Shown: positions 1-9,289, numbered from the stretch's first letter. The stretch: 64,000 bases of DNA from an uncultured Oscillospiraceae bacterium (GCA_910587995.1 CAJUNS010000007.1:1-64000), one strand, 5' to 3'. Notes: generated by a model not told the origin, from the letters alone. Numbers and translations: made by a program.

Positions 1-109
1 CCGGATTCATGCCTGCGGTGAGAATGGCCGCGCACAGGTAGCGGGTGGCAATGAGCGCCACTGCCGCTCCCCACAGAGTGCAGATGAATTTTACCGCGGT
101 ATCACCCAT
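1..109 (-). CDS. Unidentified small membrane protein, N-terminal part only
   Basis: The reading frame begins with MGDTAVKFICTLWG and runs off the left edge after 36 codons. The visible part is one hydrophobic segment rich in Ala, Ile and Leu, so it is probably a membrane protein or a signal anchor. Its start lies three bases beyond the tpiA stop codon, so it should be translated from the same message as pgk and tpiA. The missing C-terminus prevents any family assignment. Confidence 0.5.
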   Translation of the reverse strand, partial: MGDTAVKFICTLWGAAVALIATRYLCAAILTAGMNP

Positions 110-112
110 GGC

Positions 113-883
<771 letters not shown>

Positions 884-929
884 AGTAATCAATCCTCCAA
901 TGATTGTTGCAGATCGGATAAAATTTCTT

Positions 930-1034
930 TCAAAAGCTCTTTTGCTTTGCGGGGTCTTTTTCTTCAATGGCCTTTTTCAAGCTGCGGATGACAACGCGCA
1001 AGAAAGCGCAGAATTGCTTGTCAGCCTGGCCCAT
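930..1034 (-). CDS. Small 34-residue protein between pgk and tpiA
   Basis: A 34-codon frame starts MGQADKQFCAFLRVV and ends with a lysine/glutamate-rich tail. It has GGAGG 7 bases before the ATG, as good as the sites of its neighbours. The peptide is basic and could form one amphipathic helix; there is no signal peptide or known motif. It sits between two glycolytic genes on the same strand and ends 46 bases before the tpiA start. It could be a real small protein or a translated spacer that couples ribosomes onto tpiA. Confidence 0.5.
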   Translation of the reverse strand: MGQADKQFCAFLRVVIRSLKKAIEEKDPAKQKSF

Positions 1035-1066
1035 AGAAAAATCCTCCTTTTACGCGGTAAGTCTGA

Positions 1067-1096
1067 AAAGAGGGCGGGAAACTCTATCCCGCCCTC
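1067..1096 (-). terminator. Terminator-like hairpin after pgk
   Basis: A 9-bp stem of AGGGCGGGA against TCCCGCCCT with a 6-7-base loop is followed on the minus strand by a short pyrimidine run (CTCTTTTC). The weak U tract suggests partial termination or 3'-end protection between pgk and the distal genes, giving pgk in excess over tpiA. Confidence 0.5.
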
Positions 1097-1109
1097 CCGA
1101 ATCAGGCAA

Positions 1110-2408
1110 TTATTTCTCGTTGAGGCAGGCAATGCCGGGCAGCTCCTTGCCTTCCAGGAACTCCAGGGAAGCGCCGCCGCCGGTGGAGATGTGGGTCATC
1201 TTGTCCGCAAAGCCCAGCTTCTCCACAGCCGCCGCGGAGTCGCCGCCGCCGATGATGGAGATAGAGCCGCTCTCGGCCACTGCGCTGGCCACGCCGATGG
1301 TGCCGGCCGCGAAGTTCTCCCACTCAGAAACGCCCATGGGGCCGTTCCAAACCACGGTGCCCGCGCCCTTAATGGCGCCAGAGAACAGCTCGATGGTCTT
1401 GGGACCAATGTCCAGGCCCATCCAGCCGTCGGGAATGGCGGTGGAGTCTACCACCTGGCTCTCGGTCTCGGGGTCAAACTCCTTGCCCACCTTGGTGTCA
1501 ACGGGCAGCAGGAACTTCACGCCAGCCTTCTCGGCCTTTTCCAGGGTGGCCTTGGCCAGGTCGATCTTGTCCTCCTCGCACAGGGAGGTGCCGATGCTGT
1601 AGCCCTGGGCCCTAAAGAAGGTGTAGGCCATGCCGCCGCCGATGATCAGGGTGTCAACCTTTGTGAGCAGGTTGTCAATAACGCCGATTTTGTCGGAAAC
1701 CTTGGCGCCGCCCAAAATGGCCACAAAGGGACGCTTGGGCTCGGTGAGGGCTCCGCCCATCACGGTGATCTCCTTCTGAATCAGGTAGCCGCACACAGCG
1801 GGCAGATAGTGGGAAACGCCCTCGGTGGAGGCATGGGCCCGGTGGGCGGTGCCGAAAGCATCGTTGACGTAGATATCCGCCATAGAGGCCAGCTCTTTGG
1901 CAAAGGCGGGGTCATTCTTGGTCTCCTCAGAATGGAAGCGGATGTTCTCAATAATCATCACATCGCCATCGTTGAGGGCGGCGGCCTTCTGCTTGGCGTC
2001 GGGGCCCACAACGTCCTTGGCCATAACGACCTCTTTGCCCAGCAGCTTGCCAAGCTCTGCGGCCACCGGGGCCAGGGAGAACTTCTGCACATCGCCCTTC
2101 GCGGCTTCCAGAGCCTTGGCGGTGGCCTCGGCCTGCTCGGCCTCGGGCATGGCGTCGATCTTCTTCTTCTCCTTCTTGTCCAGCTTCACGGTCTCGTTGA
2201 AGATGTTGTGGGGACGGCCCATGTGGGAGCAGAGGATGACCTTGGCGCCATGGTCAGAGAGGTACTTTACGGTGGGCAGCGCGCCCACGATGCGCTTGGC
2301 GTCAGTAATGGCTCCGTCCTTCATGGGGACGTTGAAGTCGCAGCGGACCAAAACCCGCTTGCCGGCAACGTCGATGTCTTCCACAGTCTTCTTGTTGAGA
2401 TAGTTCAT
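1110..2408 (-). CDS. pgk: Phosphoglycerate kinase
   Basis: Catalyses ATP formation from 1,3-bisphosphoglycerate in glycolysis. The frame begins MNYLNKKTVEDIDVAGK. The N-domain substrate motifs RCDFNVP and SHMGRP, the hinge, and the nucleotide-loop GGGDSAAAVEK near residue 380 are all present. At 432 residues it is about 35 longer than usual. The surplus is a charged Lys/Glu/Ala-rich insertion right after the SHMGRP loop, roughly residues 66-105, before the FSLAPVA segment. The start has an adequate Shine-Dalgarno sequence, and a 17-bp-spaced promoter lies about 80 bases upstream. Confidence 0.97.
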   Translation of the reverse strand: MNYLNKKTVEDIDVAGKRVLVRCDFNVPMKDGAITDAKRIVGALPTVKYLSDHGAKVILCSHMGRPHNIFNETVKLDKKEKKKIDAMPEAEQAEATAKALEAAKGDVQKFSLAPVAAELGKLLGKEVVMAKDVVGPDAKQKAAALNDGDVMIIENIRFHSEETKNDPAFAKELASMADIYVNDAFGTAHRAHASTEGVSHYLPAVCGYLIQKEITVMGGALTEPKRPFVAILGGAKVSDKIGVIDNLLTKVDTLIIGGGMAYTFFRAQGYSIGTSLCEEDKIDLAKATLEKAEKAGVKFLLPVDTKVGKEFDPETESQVVDSTAIPDGWMGLDIGPKTIELFSGAIKGAGTVVWNGPMGVSEWENFAAGTIGVASAVAESGSISIIGGGDSAAAVEKLGFADKMTHISTGGGASLEFLEGKELPGIACLNEK

Positions 2409-2488
2409 GTTAGAGCACTCCTTTACCTAGAACATAAATTAGGCGGAAAGCGCGGAGCTTCCCAAAAAATCAGTTCCTACTACCAAAT

Positions 2489-2517
2489 ATTGTATAACAA
2501 AACGCGGCTGTTTGCAA
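2489..2517 (-). promoter_or_regulatory. Sigma-A promoter for pgk-tpiA
   Basis: Reading the minus strand, TTGCAA is followed after exactly 17 bases by TACAAT. The -35 box overlaps the descending arm of a hairpin (GCGGCTGTTT/AAACAGCCGC) that probably terminates the upstream kinase transcript. Confidence 0.7.
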
Positions 2518-2552
2518 GTATAACTTTACGAAAACAGCCGCGCTCCGTTATT
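2504..2552 (-). terminator. Hairpin terminator after the P-loop kinase gene
   Basis: GCGGCTGTTT pairs with AAACAGCCGC around an 18-base loop and is followed by GTTTTGTT on the minus strand. It separates the ABC/kinase unit from pgk. Confidence 0.55.
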
Positions 2553-2626
2553 TTTTCTGCTGGCTCTCCCATGGTCAGGGGCGTATGCCTCCGCTGGATC
2601 CCGCTCTTGTGCGCCCCGGCTTGCCC

Positions 2627-3232
2627 TTATGACTGGAAAAGGCTTCTTTGAGCGCGTATTTCCCGCACCGCGGCCGCGAACACCCGCTCTCTTTCCCGGG
2701 CGGTCTCATAAAAGGGCAGGCCCAGGGCCTCGCACTGCTCCCGCATCAGGCGGCTCTGGGCCACCAGCTCCCGGCAGCTTTCCAGGCGTTCTTCACCGGT
2801 GAGCTCATAGGTATAGTCCTCCGGCGTGTCGTACTTTTTTTGAATGGCGCAGCGCTCCTCCGGCTCCACGTCTCCCGTAAGCAGATAGAGCACCCGGCAG
2901 GTGTCTGACAGGCGGAAGCGGACATAGTCCTGGGGCAGCAGCTGGTACATATCAATGACCATGGGGCCGTTTTGCTGGTCGTATTCCTCCGGGTCGGTCA
3001 TGGCCTGAAGAAAAGGGGCCATTTTCCCGCTGATGATTTGCAGAATCTCCAAAGAGGCCTTGCCCTGGTTGACGCTTAGTCCTGTGTCCACGCCGGTTTC
3101 TGGAAAGCACCGCTCAAACCCGGCGATGACCGCGTCCATGCACACATGCTGCCAGCCCATTTCCCGGGCAATGTTCCGGGAGAGGGTGCTTTTCCCAGCC
3201 CGGGGCACCCCGGAAACAATGAAATGCTTCAT
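2627..3232 (-). CDS. P-loop nucleoside/sugar kinase-like protein
   Basis: A 201-residue cytosolic P-loop protein. Its Walker A loop GVPRAGKST (residues 8-16) follows a hydrophobic first strand, as in AAA_18/2-phosphoglycerate-kinase-like small kinases. A CMDAVIAGFE segment fits the second acidic strand, and an RLSDTCRVLYLL stretch is probably a core strand. The substrate is unknown. The ATG is preceded by a GAGGA ribosome-binding site; an upstream in-frame ATG would overlap the permease gene and lacks one. It follows the permease by 44 bases on the same strand. Confidence 0.6.
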   Translation of the reverse strand: MKHFIVSGVPRAGKSTLSRNIAREMGWQHVCMDAVIAGFERCFPETGVDTGLSVNQGKASLEILQIISGKMAPFLQAMTDPEEYDQQNGPMVIDMYQLLPQDYVRFRLSDTCRVLYLLTGDVEPEERCAIQKKYDTPEDYTYELTGEERLESCRELVAQSRLMREQCEALGLPFYETARERERVFAAAVREIRAQRSLFQS

Positions 3233-3276
3233 CCCATTTTCCTCGCTTTTCTCTCTGCCGCATTTTCCGGCGGGCG

Positions 3277-6200
3277 CTATTCCGGGGCCTTCATGCTCTC
3301 CACCATGCGGATGCCGGTCAGCTTCCGGTACATCACCAGATTCACCAGGACGCTGAAGGCCACGGTAAGCAGCGCCGCCCAAAGATAGCTGGGGGCATAA
3401 ATGGAGCGCCCAAACATCACCATGTCAATCTCCGCCGTGCGGATGACGAACTGGTGAAGGGCCACGCCCAGCAGCAGGCCGGCCCCGGCGCCAATGGCGG
3501 TCAGCGCGGCGGTTTCCCGGTACACATAGGCCGCCACTTCGCCGTCATAAAAGCCCAGCACCTTAATGGTGGCCAGCTCCTTTTCCCGTTCGGTCACATT
3601 GATGTTGGTGAGATTATACACCACCACAAAGGCCAAAGCGCCCGCCGACACAATCAGCACCACCACAATATAATTGATGCTCTGGATGCTGTTCTGGAAG
3701 CTGGCGGACAGCTCCACCGTAGAGGTGGTCATAGCCACATCTTCGCATTGGAGCAGCTGGGTGGAGAGCTCGTCCTCTCCTCCGGCGGGGCCCTCTTCGG
3801 GCAGGCGGCACAGCAGAGAGTTTACCGCTGGGTCTTGGCCATAGGCCTCCCGGTAGGCGGCGGGGGAGATATAAAGGTAGTGGTGCACATAGTTTTCGCA
3901 AATACCGGTAATGACGAAGCTGGCCTCTTTTTCGTCCAAATTTTTCACCGTGATGGAGTCCCCCACCCGCAGCTTCTGCCGTTCGGCCAGCTTTTCGGTG
4001 ACAATCACAGCCTGGGGCCCATACTCCACGGGCTGGCTGTCCGTGCGGTGGCGGAACTGGAAGAAGTCCGGCAGGCGCTCCACCTCCTGGGGCACAAAAA
4101 TGGTGATATCATCCTGGGGCCTGCCGCCCGCTGGGACCACCTGTCCGGTTTCCTGGGTTGCGGGCAGAGAGTCCGCAACGCGGGCTGGGTCCTCCAAAAT
4201 TTCTTGAAGCTCCGGGCGCTCCAGGGCCGCCTCATCGCTCAGGCCCACAATCAGCTGGTACCCGCACAGCTCGTTGTATTGCAGCGCCACAATGTCCGAG
4301 ACCGAATCCCGGATGCCAAAGCCGGTAAGCAGCAGGGCGGTGCATCCGGCAATGCCGGTAACGGTCATAAAGAACCGCTTTTTGTAGCGGAACAGGTTCC
4401 GGATGGTGACCTTTTGGGTGAACCTGAGCCGTTTCCACAGGGGCGTGATGTATTCCAGCAGCACTCGTTTTCCGGCCTTGGGGGCCCGGGGCAGCATCAG
4501 CCGGGCGGGGACCTCCCGCAGAGCGGCCCAGCAGGCGTTTAAGGTGGCGGCCAGGGTGCACAGGGTTGCCGTTACTGTGGAGAAGCCAGCCAGAGGCCAG
4601 CTAAAGGGGGTGTAGACCACCGGCAGGTCATACATAATATTGTAGGCATTGATGATGACCGTGGGGAACAGCCACATGCCCGCGGCCACCCCCGCCACGC
4701 TGCCCAGCAGGCTGGCCGCGGCGGCATAAAACAGGTATTTCCCGGCAATCTGCCCGGCGGTGTAGCCCAGGGCCTTCAGTGTGCCGATCTGCTGGCGCTC
4801 CTCCTCCACCATGCGGGTCATGGTGGTCAGGGCTACCAGCGCCGCCACCAGAAAGAAGAACACCGGGAACACCGAGGCAATGGCCGCGATTTTGTCCGCG
4901 TTGGAGGCGTAGCTGGAAAAGCTGGCGTTGTCCTCCCGGGTGAAGAGTAGCCATTCGCCCTCCTGCATGCCGCGGATTTCCTGCTCCGCGTCCTCCAATT
5001 CCTGCCGGGCTTCGGCCAGCTCCTGGTCCGCCTGGGTCTTGCCCTCCCGGTAGTCCTTCCAGCCCTGCTCCAGGTCCTCCCGGCCTTGGGCCAGCTCCGC
5101 CGCGCCCTTATCATAGTCCAGCTGGCCCTGGGCCAGGTCCGCTTCCGCCTGGGCGAACTTCTCCTGGGCCTCCCGCACCGACTGGTCCAGCTGAGCCTGG
5201 GAGCGGTCCAGCTGGGCTTTTTGGGCGTTGAGATTGTTCTGCTGGCTCTCCAGCTCCGCCGCCTGGGCGTTGAGCTGGGCCAAGCCCGCGTCCAGCTGGA
5301 CCCGGGCTTCTTGAGCCTTTGCCAGGTTCTTCTCATACTCCGCCCGTCCGGCCTCCAAAGCTGTCCGGGCGGCGGCTGAGTCGGTCCCTTGCGCCGCTAA
5401 GGCCTGCAGGCCCGCCTTGAGCCCGGCAAACTGCGCCGCCGCTTCCGGCGCGGCCAGCTCCAGCTGGCTCAAAAGAGCCAGCGCGGCCCCGTCCGAACCG
5501 TCTCCCCCAGGCAGGCCCAACTGGACGGCCAGCTGGTTTAGAGCGGCCTTGCCTTGGTCAATGCCGTCCAGATTGGCCTGGGTTTCATCCAGCTGGGCCT
5601 TGGCCTGGGCCAGCTGGGTGTCTCCCGCATCCAGCTCCGCGTAGCCCTTTTGCAGGGTCTGCCGCGCGCTGTTTATTTCTCCTCGCCCGCTGTCCAGCTG
5701 GGTCTGGTAGCTTTGAATCTGGCTGCGCCCCTGGGCAATCTGCTGGCGGGCGCTGGCGGTTTCTGTTTCCAGCTTGGCCCGCCCGTCCGCCAGTTCCCCG
5801 CGTCCGTCCTCCAGCTCTTGCTTGGCATCGGCCAGCTTCTGCTCGTTCTCCTGTATCTCCCTTTCTCCGTCTTCCAGTTCGGCAAGGGCCGCGGCCAATT
5901 CCTGGCTGGCCTCCGCTTTCGCGTCCTCATACTCCTGCCAGCCATCGGCCAGCTGGGCGTTGGCCTCGTCTACCAGTTCCTCATAGCGGAGCCGGGAGCG
6001 TTCCCCGCCCAGGGGCTCCAGCGCTTCTTCCGCCTGGGCGGTCAGGTTTTCGTATTCCGAGTAGAAAGCGTTTAAGTCTTCGGCTCCGGCCACGGTCAGG
6101 TAGGCGGCGGTGTAGTAATCCTGGTCAAAGGTCTCCGGGACTGTGTAGGCCATCAGGCCCAAGGTGCCGGTACCGGCGGTCGAGTGCTCCTGCTCCAGGG

Positions 6201-6738
6201 AGAGGTACAGGGAGCTTTTCACCGTGCCCACCACGGTAAATTCCCGGGGCAGGCCCTCCTGGTCCTCCTCCACGGTCAGGGTGCGGCCCACCCAGCCGTT
6301 GTCCTCAAAAAAGCTGCGGGTCAGCACCACGGCGCACTCGCCGGGGGCTTGGGGCAGGCGGCCCTCCTGCAGCACAGGGGTGTTCAAAGCGTCCCAGCCC
6401 TCTTCGGGCAGGCTGTGCAGGCGGGTGGTGTAGGAGTCCCCCTGGTCGGACAGAAGCACCAGATCCGTGTCGTAGGCGGGCATGACCTTGTCCACCTGGG
6501 GCAGGTCCCGCAGGGCCTCCATGTCGGCGGCGGTCAGGCCCAGGGTGGACATCACCTTAAGGTGGAACATCTCCGTGTCCCGGCAGTACTGGTCGGCGGA
6601 GACCCGCATATCCAGGGGCGAGGCCAGCACGCCCGCCAAAAACCCCGCGCCCAGGGCCACAATGGAGAAAATGGCCACAAAGCGGGAGAGGCTGTGGCGA
6701 ATGGCCCGCAAAATGGATTTGAGATAGGTCTTTTTCAT
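3277..6738 (-). CDS. ABC transporter permease, FtsX family, with long coiled coil
   Basis: A 1153-residue membrane protein, partner of the ATPase encoded just upstream. A short basic N-terminus (MKKTYLKSILRAIRHSLSRF) precedes the first membrane helix at about residues 20-42. An extracytoplasmic region follows that includes a Gln/Ala/Glu-rich heptad-repeat coiled coil of about 330 residues (roughly 260-600). Next comes one FtsX three-helix unit near 640-760 and a second at about 1030-1145. This layout matches large Firmicutes permeases moving lipids, peptides or antimicrobials rather than solute importers. GGGAGG lies 8 bases before the ATG. The substrate cannot be read from sequence. Confidence 0.85.
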   Translation of the reverse strand: MKKTYLKSILRAIRHSLSRFVAIFSIVALGAGFLAGVLASPLDMRVSADQYCRDTEMFHLKVMSTLGLTAADMEALRDLPQVDKVMPAYDTDLVLLSDQGDSYTTRLHSLPEEGWDALNTPVLQEGRLPQAPGECAVVLTRSFFEDNGWVGRTLTVEEDQEGLPREFTVVGTVKSSLYLSLEQEHSTAGTGTLGLMAYTVPETFDQDYYTAAYLTVAGAEDLNAFYSEYENLTAQAEEALEPLGGERSRLRYEELVDEANAQLADGWQEYEDAKAEASQELAAALAELEDGEREIQENEQKLADAKQELEDGRGELADGRAKLETETASARQQIAQGRSQIQSYQTQLDSGRGEINSARQTLQKGYAELDAGDTQLAQAKAQLDETQANLDGIDQGKAALNQLAVQLGLPGGDGSDGAALALLSQLELAAPEAAAQFAGLKAGLQALAAQGTDSAAARTALEAGRAEYEKNLAKAQEARVQLDAGLAQLNAQAAELESQQNNLNAQKAQLDRSQAQLDQSVREAQEKFAQAEADLAQGQLDYDKGAAELAQGREDLEQGWKDYREGKTQADQELAEARQELEDAEQEIRGMQEGEWLLFTREDNASFSSYASNADKIAAIASVFPVFFFLVAALVALTTMTRMVEEERQQIGTLKALGYTAGQIAGKYLFYAAAASLLGSVAGVAAGMWLFPTVIINAYNIMYDLPVVYTPFSWPLAGFSTVTATLCTLAATLNACWAALREVPARLMLPRAPKAGKRVLLEYITPLWKRLRFTQKVTIRNLFRYKKRFFMTVTGIAGCTALLLTGFGIRDSVSDIVALQYNELCGYQLIVGLSDEAALERPELQEILEDPARVADSLPATQETGQVVPAGGRPQDDITIFVPQEVERLPDFFQFRHRTDSQPVEYGPQAVIVTEKLAERQKLRVGDSITVKNLDEKEASFVITGICENYVHHYLYISPAAYREAYGQDPAVNSLLCRLPEEGPAGGEDELSTQLLQCEDVAMTTSTVELSASFQNSIQSINYIVVVLIVSAGALAFVVVYNLTNINVTEREKELATIKVLGFYDGEVAAYVYRETAALTAIGAGAGLLLGVALHQFVIRTAEIDMVMFGRSIYAPSYLWAALLTVAFSVLVNLVMYRKLTGIRMVESMKAPE

Positions 6739-6756
6739 GTCAGCGCCCTCCCTGGC

Positions 6757-7458
6757 TTACCATTCGATGTCCTCTACTGGCGTGGGGTGGGGGTTCACCT
6801 GGTTGGAAACCGCCTTGCCGCTTTTGATGCGGATTACCCGGTCGGCCATAGCGGTCAGGGCCCCGTTGTGGGTGATGACCAGCACCGTGCGGCCGGTTTT
6901 GCGGCAGGTCTCCTGCAGCAGGCCCAGCACGGCCTTGCCGGTGTTGTAGTCCAAAGCGCCGGTGGGTTCGTCGCACAGGAGGATTTTGGGGTTTTTGGCC
7001 AAGGCCCGGGCAATGGCCACCCGCTGCTGCTCGCCGCCGGAAAGCTGGGCGGGAAAGTTCCGCAGGCGCTGGCCCAGCCCCACGCCCCGCAGAGTCTCGG
7101 CGGCGTCCAGGGGGCTGGGGCAGATCTCGCTGGCCAGCTCCACGTTCTCCAGGGCGGTCAGGTTCTGCACCAGGTTGTAAAACTGGAACACAAAGCCCAC
7201 CTCCAGCCGCCGGTAGGTGGTCAGGCGCTTGGGGCTGTAGCCGCTGATTTCCGAACCGTCCAGCAAAATACGGCCCTCATCGCAGGTATCCATGCCGCCC
7301 AGCATGTTCAGCACGGTGGTTTTGCCCGCGCCGGAGGGCCCCACAATAACGCAGAACTCCCCCTGCTCCACAAAGAAGCTAATGTGGTCCGCGGCCGCAA
7401 TGCGGTTTTCGCCCATATGGTAGAACTTGCACACATTGTCAAACTCAATAAAATGCAC
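6757..7458 (-). CDS. ABC transporter ATP-binding protein, LolD/MacB type
   Basis: A 233-residue cytosolic ATPase that should power the neighbouring FtsX-like permease. Walker A is GPSGAGKTT (40-48), the signature is LSGGEQQR (139-146), Walker B is ILLCDEP (Asp163, Glu164), and the switch His is in VITHNG. The sequence style is that of LolD/MacB proteins, which drive mechanotransmission permeases. It precedes the permease by 18 bases in one operon. Its leader carries a palindromic repeat shared with 52.1 kb. Confidence 0.93.
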   Translation of the reverse strand: MHFIEFDNVCKFYHMGENRIAAADHISFFVEQGEFCVIVGPSGAGKTTVLNMLGGMDTCDEGRILLDGSEISGYSPKRLTTYRRLEVGFVFQFYNLVQNLTALENVELASEICPSPLDAAETLRGVGLGQRLRNFPAQLSGGEQQRVAIARALAKNPKILLCDEPTGALDYNTGKAVLGLLQETCRKTGRTVLVITHNGALTAMADRVIRIKSGKAVSNQVNPHPTPVEDIEW

Positions 7459-7503
7459 GGCAAATACCTCCGTTGTGTCAAAATGTATCCCAAAAGGTGG
7501 AAA

Positions 7504-7586
7504 TATAGTTAACGAAGTTCAAAAGAGGTGACGCCTCTTTTGAACTTCGCGGCACAGGCGTACCCACGCCGCTGCGTTTACTATAT
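7504..7586. repeat. Palindromic repeat family A, copy 1
   Basis: An 83-bp element bounded by TATAGTTAACG and CGTTTACTATA, imperfect inverted repeats of one another. Inside are GTTCAAAAGAGG against CCTCTTTTGAAC, and a second GC hairpin built on GCGGC...GCCGC. A second copy with the same internal words lies at about 52.1 kb. It lies in the leader region of the ABC operon, so it is probably transcribed there. Confidence 0.8.
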
Positions 7587-7653
7587 AAAAAGCGCCCGGC
7601 CAGAGAACACCCACCGGCGCGGAAATCCCCAATTTATAAGCATAGTATAGCAC

Positions 7654-7684
7654 AAAACCCCCGTCCGGAGGAAGGGGGTTTTTA
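7654..7684. terminator. Bidirectional terminator downstream of sigF
   Basis: AACCCCC pairs with GGGGGTT around an 11-base loop. T runs follow on both strands (TTTTT on plus, TTTT on minus). It is placed to end the sporulation operon before the ABC operon. The rest of the gap up to sigF holds two GACTTCGCCAAG-like words and no gene. Confidence 0.75.
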
Positions 7685-7795
7685 TGAATAAAACGAGAAT
7701 TTTGCGCAAGCGGGGAACTTGTGACGTTGGCTTCGCCAAGTCACCGTTGACTTCGCCAAGCCGCGAAACATTTGCGGCCGCCCTGGGGCCTGCTG

Positions 7796-8479
7796 TCAGC
7801 CCTCAAATTCCTGCCGCATATAGGCCAGCAGCTTCTTCTCCCGGCGGCTTACCTGCACCTGGGTCATGCCCAGCAGATCCGCTGTCTGGGTTTGGGTCAT
7901 GCTCTTGTAGTAGCGGTAGTAGATGAGCTTTTGGTCCCGCTCTTCCAGGCCTTGGATGATCCCCCGCAAGGTCAGGCGCTCTGTCATGGCCTCTTCCGGG
8001 GCCTCTACAGGGATTTCCAGCTGTTCCCCCTCTTCGCCGCCTGTCAGGGAGACCGGCTGGCGCAGGGCTCCCAAAGCCAGAGCCGCCTTTTCCGGGGTAA
8101 TTTCCAAAGTTCTGGCCAGCTCTTCCACAGTGGGTGCCCGTCCCAGGGAGTCCCGCAGGGCCTCTTCGGCTTTGAGGACCTTTTGGGCCAGCTCCCGCAG
8201 GCCCCGGGACACCCGCACCGCGCCTCCGTCCCGGAAGAGCCGCCGGACCTCGCCCAAAATAACCGGCACGGCATAGGTGGAAAATTTCACGCCCCGTTCC
8301 AAATCGAAATGCTCCGCCGCCTTTACCAGCCCCACGCAGCCCGCTTGAAACAGATCGTCATACTCCACGCCCCGGCCCATAAAGCGCCGGGCGCACAGGT
8401 GCACCAGCCCCAGGTTTTCCGTGACCAGGGGGCTTCCCTCCGCCCTTTGGCCGGGCGGCGGCTCAGGCCTTGGGTTCAA
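7796..8479 (-). CDS. sigF: Forespore sigma factor sigma-F
   Basis: Directs early forespore transcription. Position in the spoIIA operon distinguishes it from sigma-G. Region 2 is seen in YDDLFQAGCVGLVKAAEHFD and FSTYAVPVILGEVRR. Region 3 is in LGRAPTVEELARTLEI, and region 4 is the helix-turn-helix TQTQTADLLGMTQVQVSRREKK read in two halves. The frame starts at a TTG and is about 25-30 residues shorter at the N-terminus than Bacillus SigF. No strong ribosome-binding site precedes this TTG; translation is probably coupled to spoIIAB, which it overlaps by 17 bases. A GGAGG further in, before a CTG codon, is an alternative start. Confidence 0.93.
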   Translation of the reverse strand: MNPRPEPPPGQRAEGSPLVTENLGLVHLCARRFMGRGVEYDDLFQAGCVGLVKAAEHFDLERGVKFSTYAVPVILGEVRRLFRDGGAVRVSRGLRELAQKVLKAEEALRDSLGRAPTVEELARTLEITPEKAALALGALRQPVSLTGGEEGEQLEIPVEAPEEAMTERLTLRGIIQGLEERDQKLIYYRYYKSMTQTQTADLLGMTQVQVSRREKKLLAYMRQEFEG

Positions 8480-8894
8480 AACGCTTCACAAGGGTCACGC
8501 TGGTGCCCCGGCCCGGGGTGGAGCTGACCCGCACGCTGTCGCAAAAGCTTTGCATCACCGCAAAGCCCAAGCCCGCCCGCTCCTCGCCGCCGGTGGTGAA
8601 CAGGGGCTCCATGGCCTGCTTTACATCCGGAATGCCGCAGCCCTTGTCCCGCACCCGCACCACGGCTTTTCCATCCTCAAAGATCTTTACCGTTATGTAC
8701 ACCGTGCCCATCTGCTCCCGGTAGCCGTGGACAATGGCGTTGGTTACCGCCTCGGAAACCGCGGTGCGCATGTCGGAAAGATCCGCCACAGTGGGATCCA
8801 GCTGGGCCAAAAAGGCCGCCACCGCCGCCCGGCCGAAGCCCTCGTTGACCGAGTGGGAGGAAAAGCTGATCTGCGCCTGGTTGATTGGCCTCAT
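8463..8894 (-). CDS. spoIIAB: Anti-sigma-F factor / serine kinase SpoIIAB
   Basis: Holds sigma-F inactive and phosphorylates SpoIIAA. The 143-residue protein has the GHKL ATPase signature: N box in SEAVTNAIVHGY, the G1 box DKGCGIPD, and a G2 loop GLGFAVMQSF. The start codon shares one base with the spoIIAA stop (TAATG), the classic translational coupling of this operon. The 3' end overlaps sigF. Confidence 0.96.
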   Translation of the reverse strand: MRPINQAQISFSSHSVNEGFGRAAVAAFLAQLDPTVADLSDMRTAVSEAVTNAIVHGYREQMGTVYITVKIFEDGKAVVRVRDKGCGIPDVKQAMEPLFTTGGEERAGLGFAVMQSFCDSVRVSSTPGRGTSVTLVKRFEPKA

Positions 8895-9211
8895 TATCCC
8901 GCCCTCCTTTCAATGGCGGCCACCGAGGAGATGCCCGCCAGCTCTACCATTTTGCCCAGGCTGGGGGAGAGGCCGCACAGCACCACCCGCCCCCGCCAAA
9001 ACCCGCACAGGCGCACCCGGCCTAAAATCAGCCCCACGCCGGAACTGTCCATAAAGGGCACCTCCGTAAAATCCAGCCGCAGGCAGTAGGGCTTCAGCTT
9101 CTGGGCGGCGTCGTCAATGGCCTCCCGCATCTCCCGGGCGCTGTGGTGGTCAATCTCCCCAGAGAGCTTGGCGGTTAGGACCCCTTCTTTATAGTTGAGC
9201 TGCACACTCAT
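8894..9211 (-). CDS. spoIIAA: Anti-anti-sigma factor SpoIIAA
   Basis: A STAS-domain protein that frees sigma-F by binding SpoIIAB when dephosphorylated. The 105-residue product has the phosphorylation loop FMDSSGVG (residues 53-60), with the target serine in the DSSG. The ATG of MSVQLNYKEG was chosen because GGAAGG precedes it by about 9 bases and the family alignment begins there. An upstream in-frame ATG adds 11 polar residues without support. It is first gene of the spoIIA operon. A sigma-H promoter would be expected upstream but was not clear by eye. Confidence 0.94.
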   Translation of the reverse strand: MSVQLNYKEGVLTAKLSGEIDHHSAREMREAIDDAAQKLKPYCLRLDFTEVPFMDSSGVGLILGRVRLCGFWRGRVVLCGLSPSLGKMVELAGISSVAAIERRAG

Positions 9212-9244
9212 GTTTTTTTCCTTCCTTTCCGTTGGGGGTTCCAC

Positions 9245-9289
9245 GCAAAAAGAAAAGCTTCCGTGAAAAGCGAGTTTTCACGAAAGCTT
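9245..9289 (-). terminator. Strong terminator between regulator operon and spoIIA
   Basis: A 15-bp stem (AAGCTTTCGTGAAAA against TTTTCACGGAAGCTT on the minus strand, one mismatch) with a 5-base loop is followed by TTCTTTTT. It ends the regulator/membrane-protein transcript just before the sporulation operon. Confidence 0.8.

Noticed and set aside
6184..7512. Long antisense frame across the ABC ATPase gene
   Set aside because: It lies opposite a gene with full ABC motifs; composition is rich in Gln, His and Gly as expected for a shadow frame.
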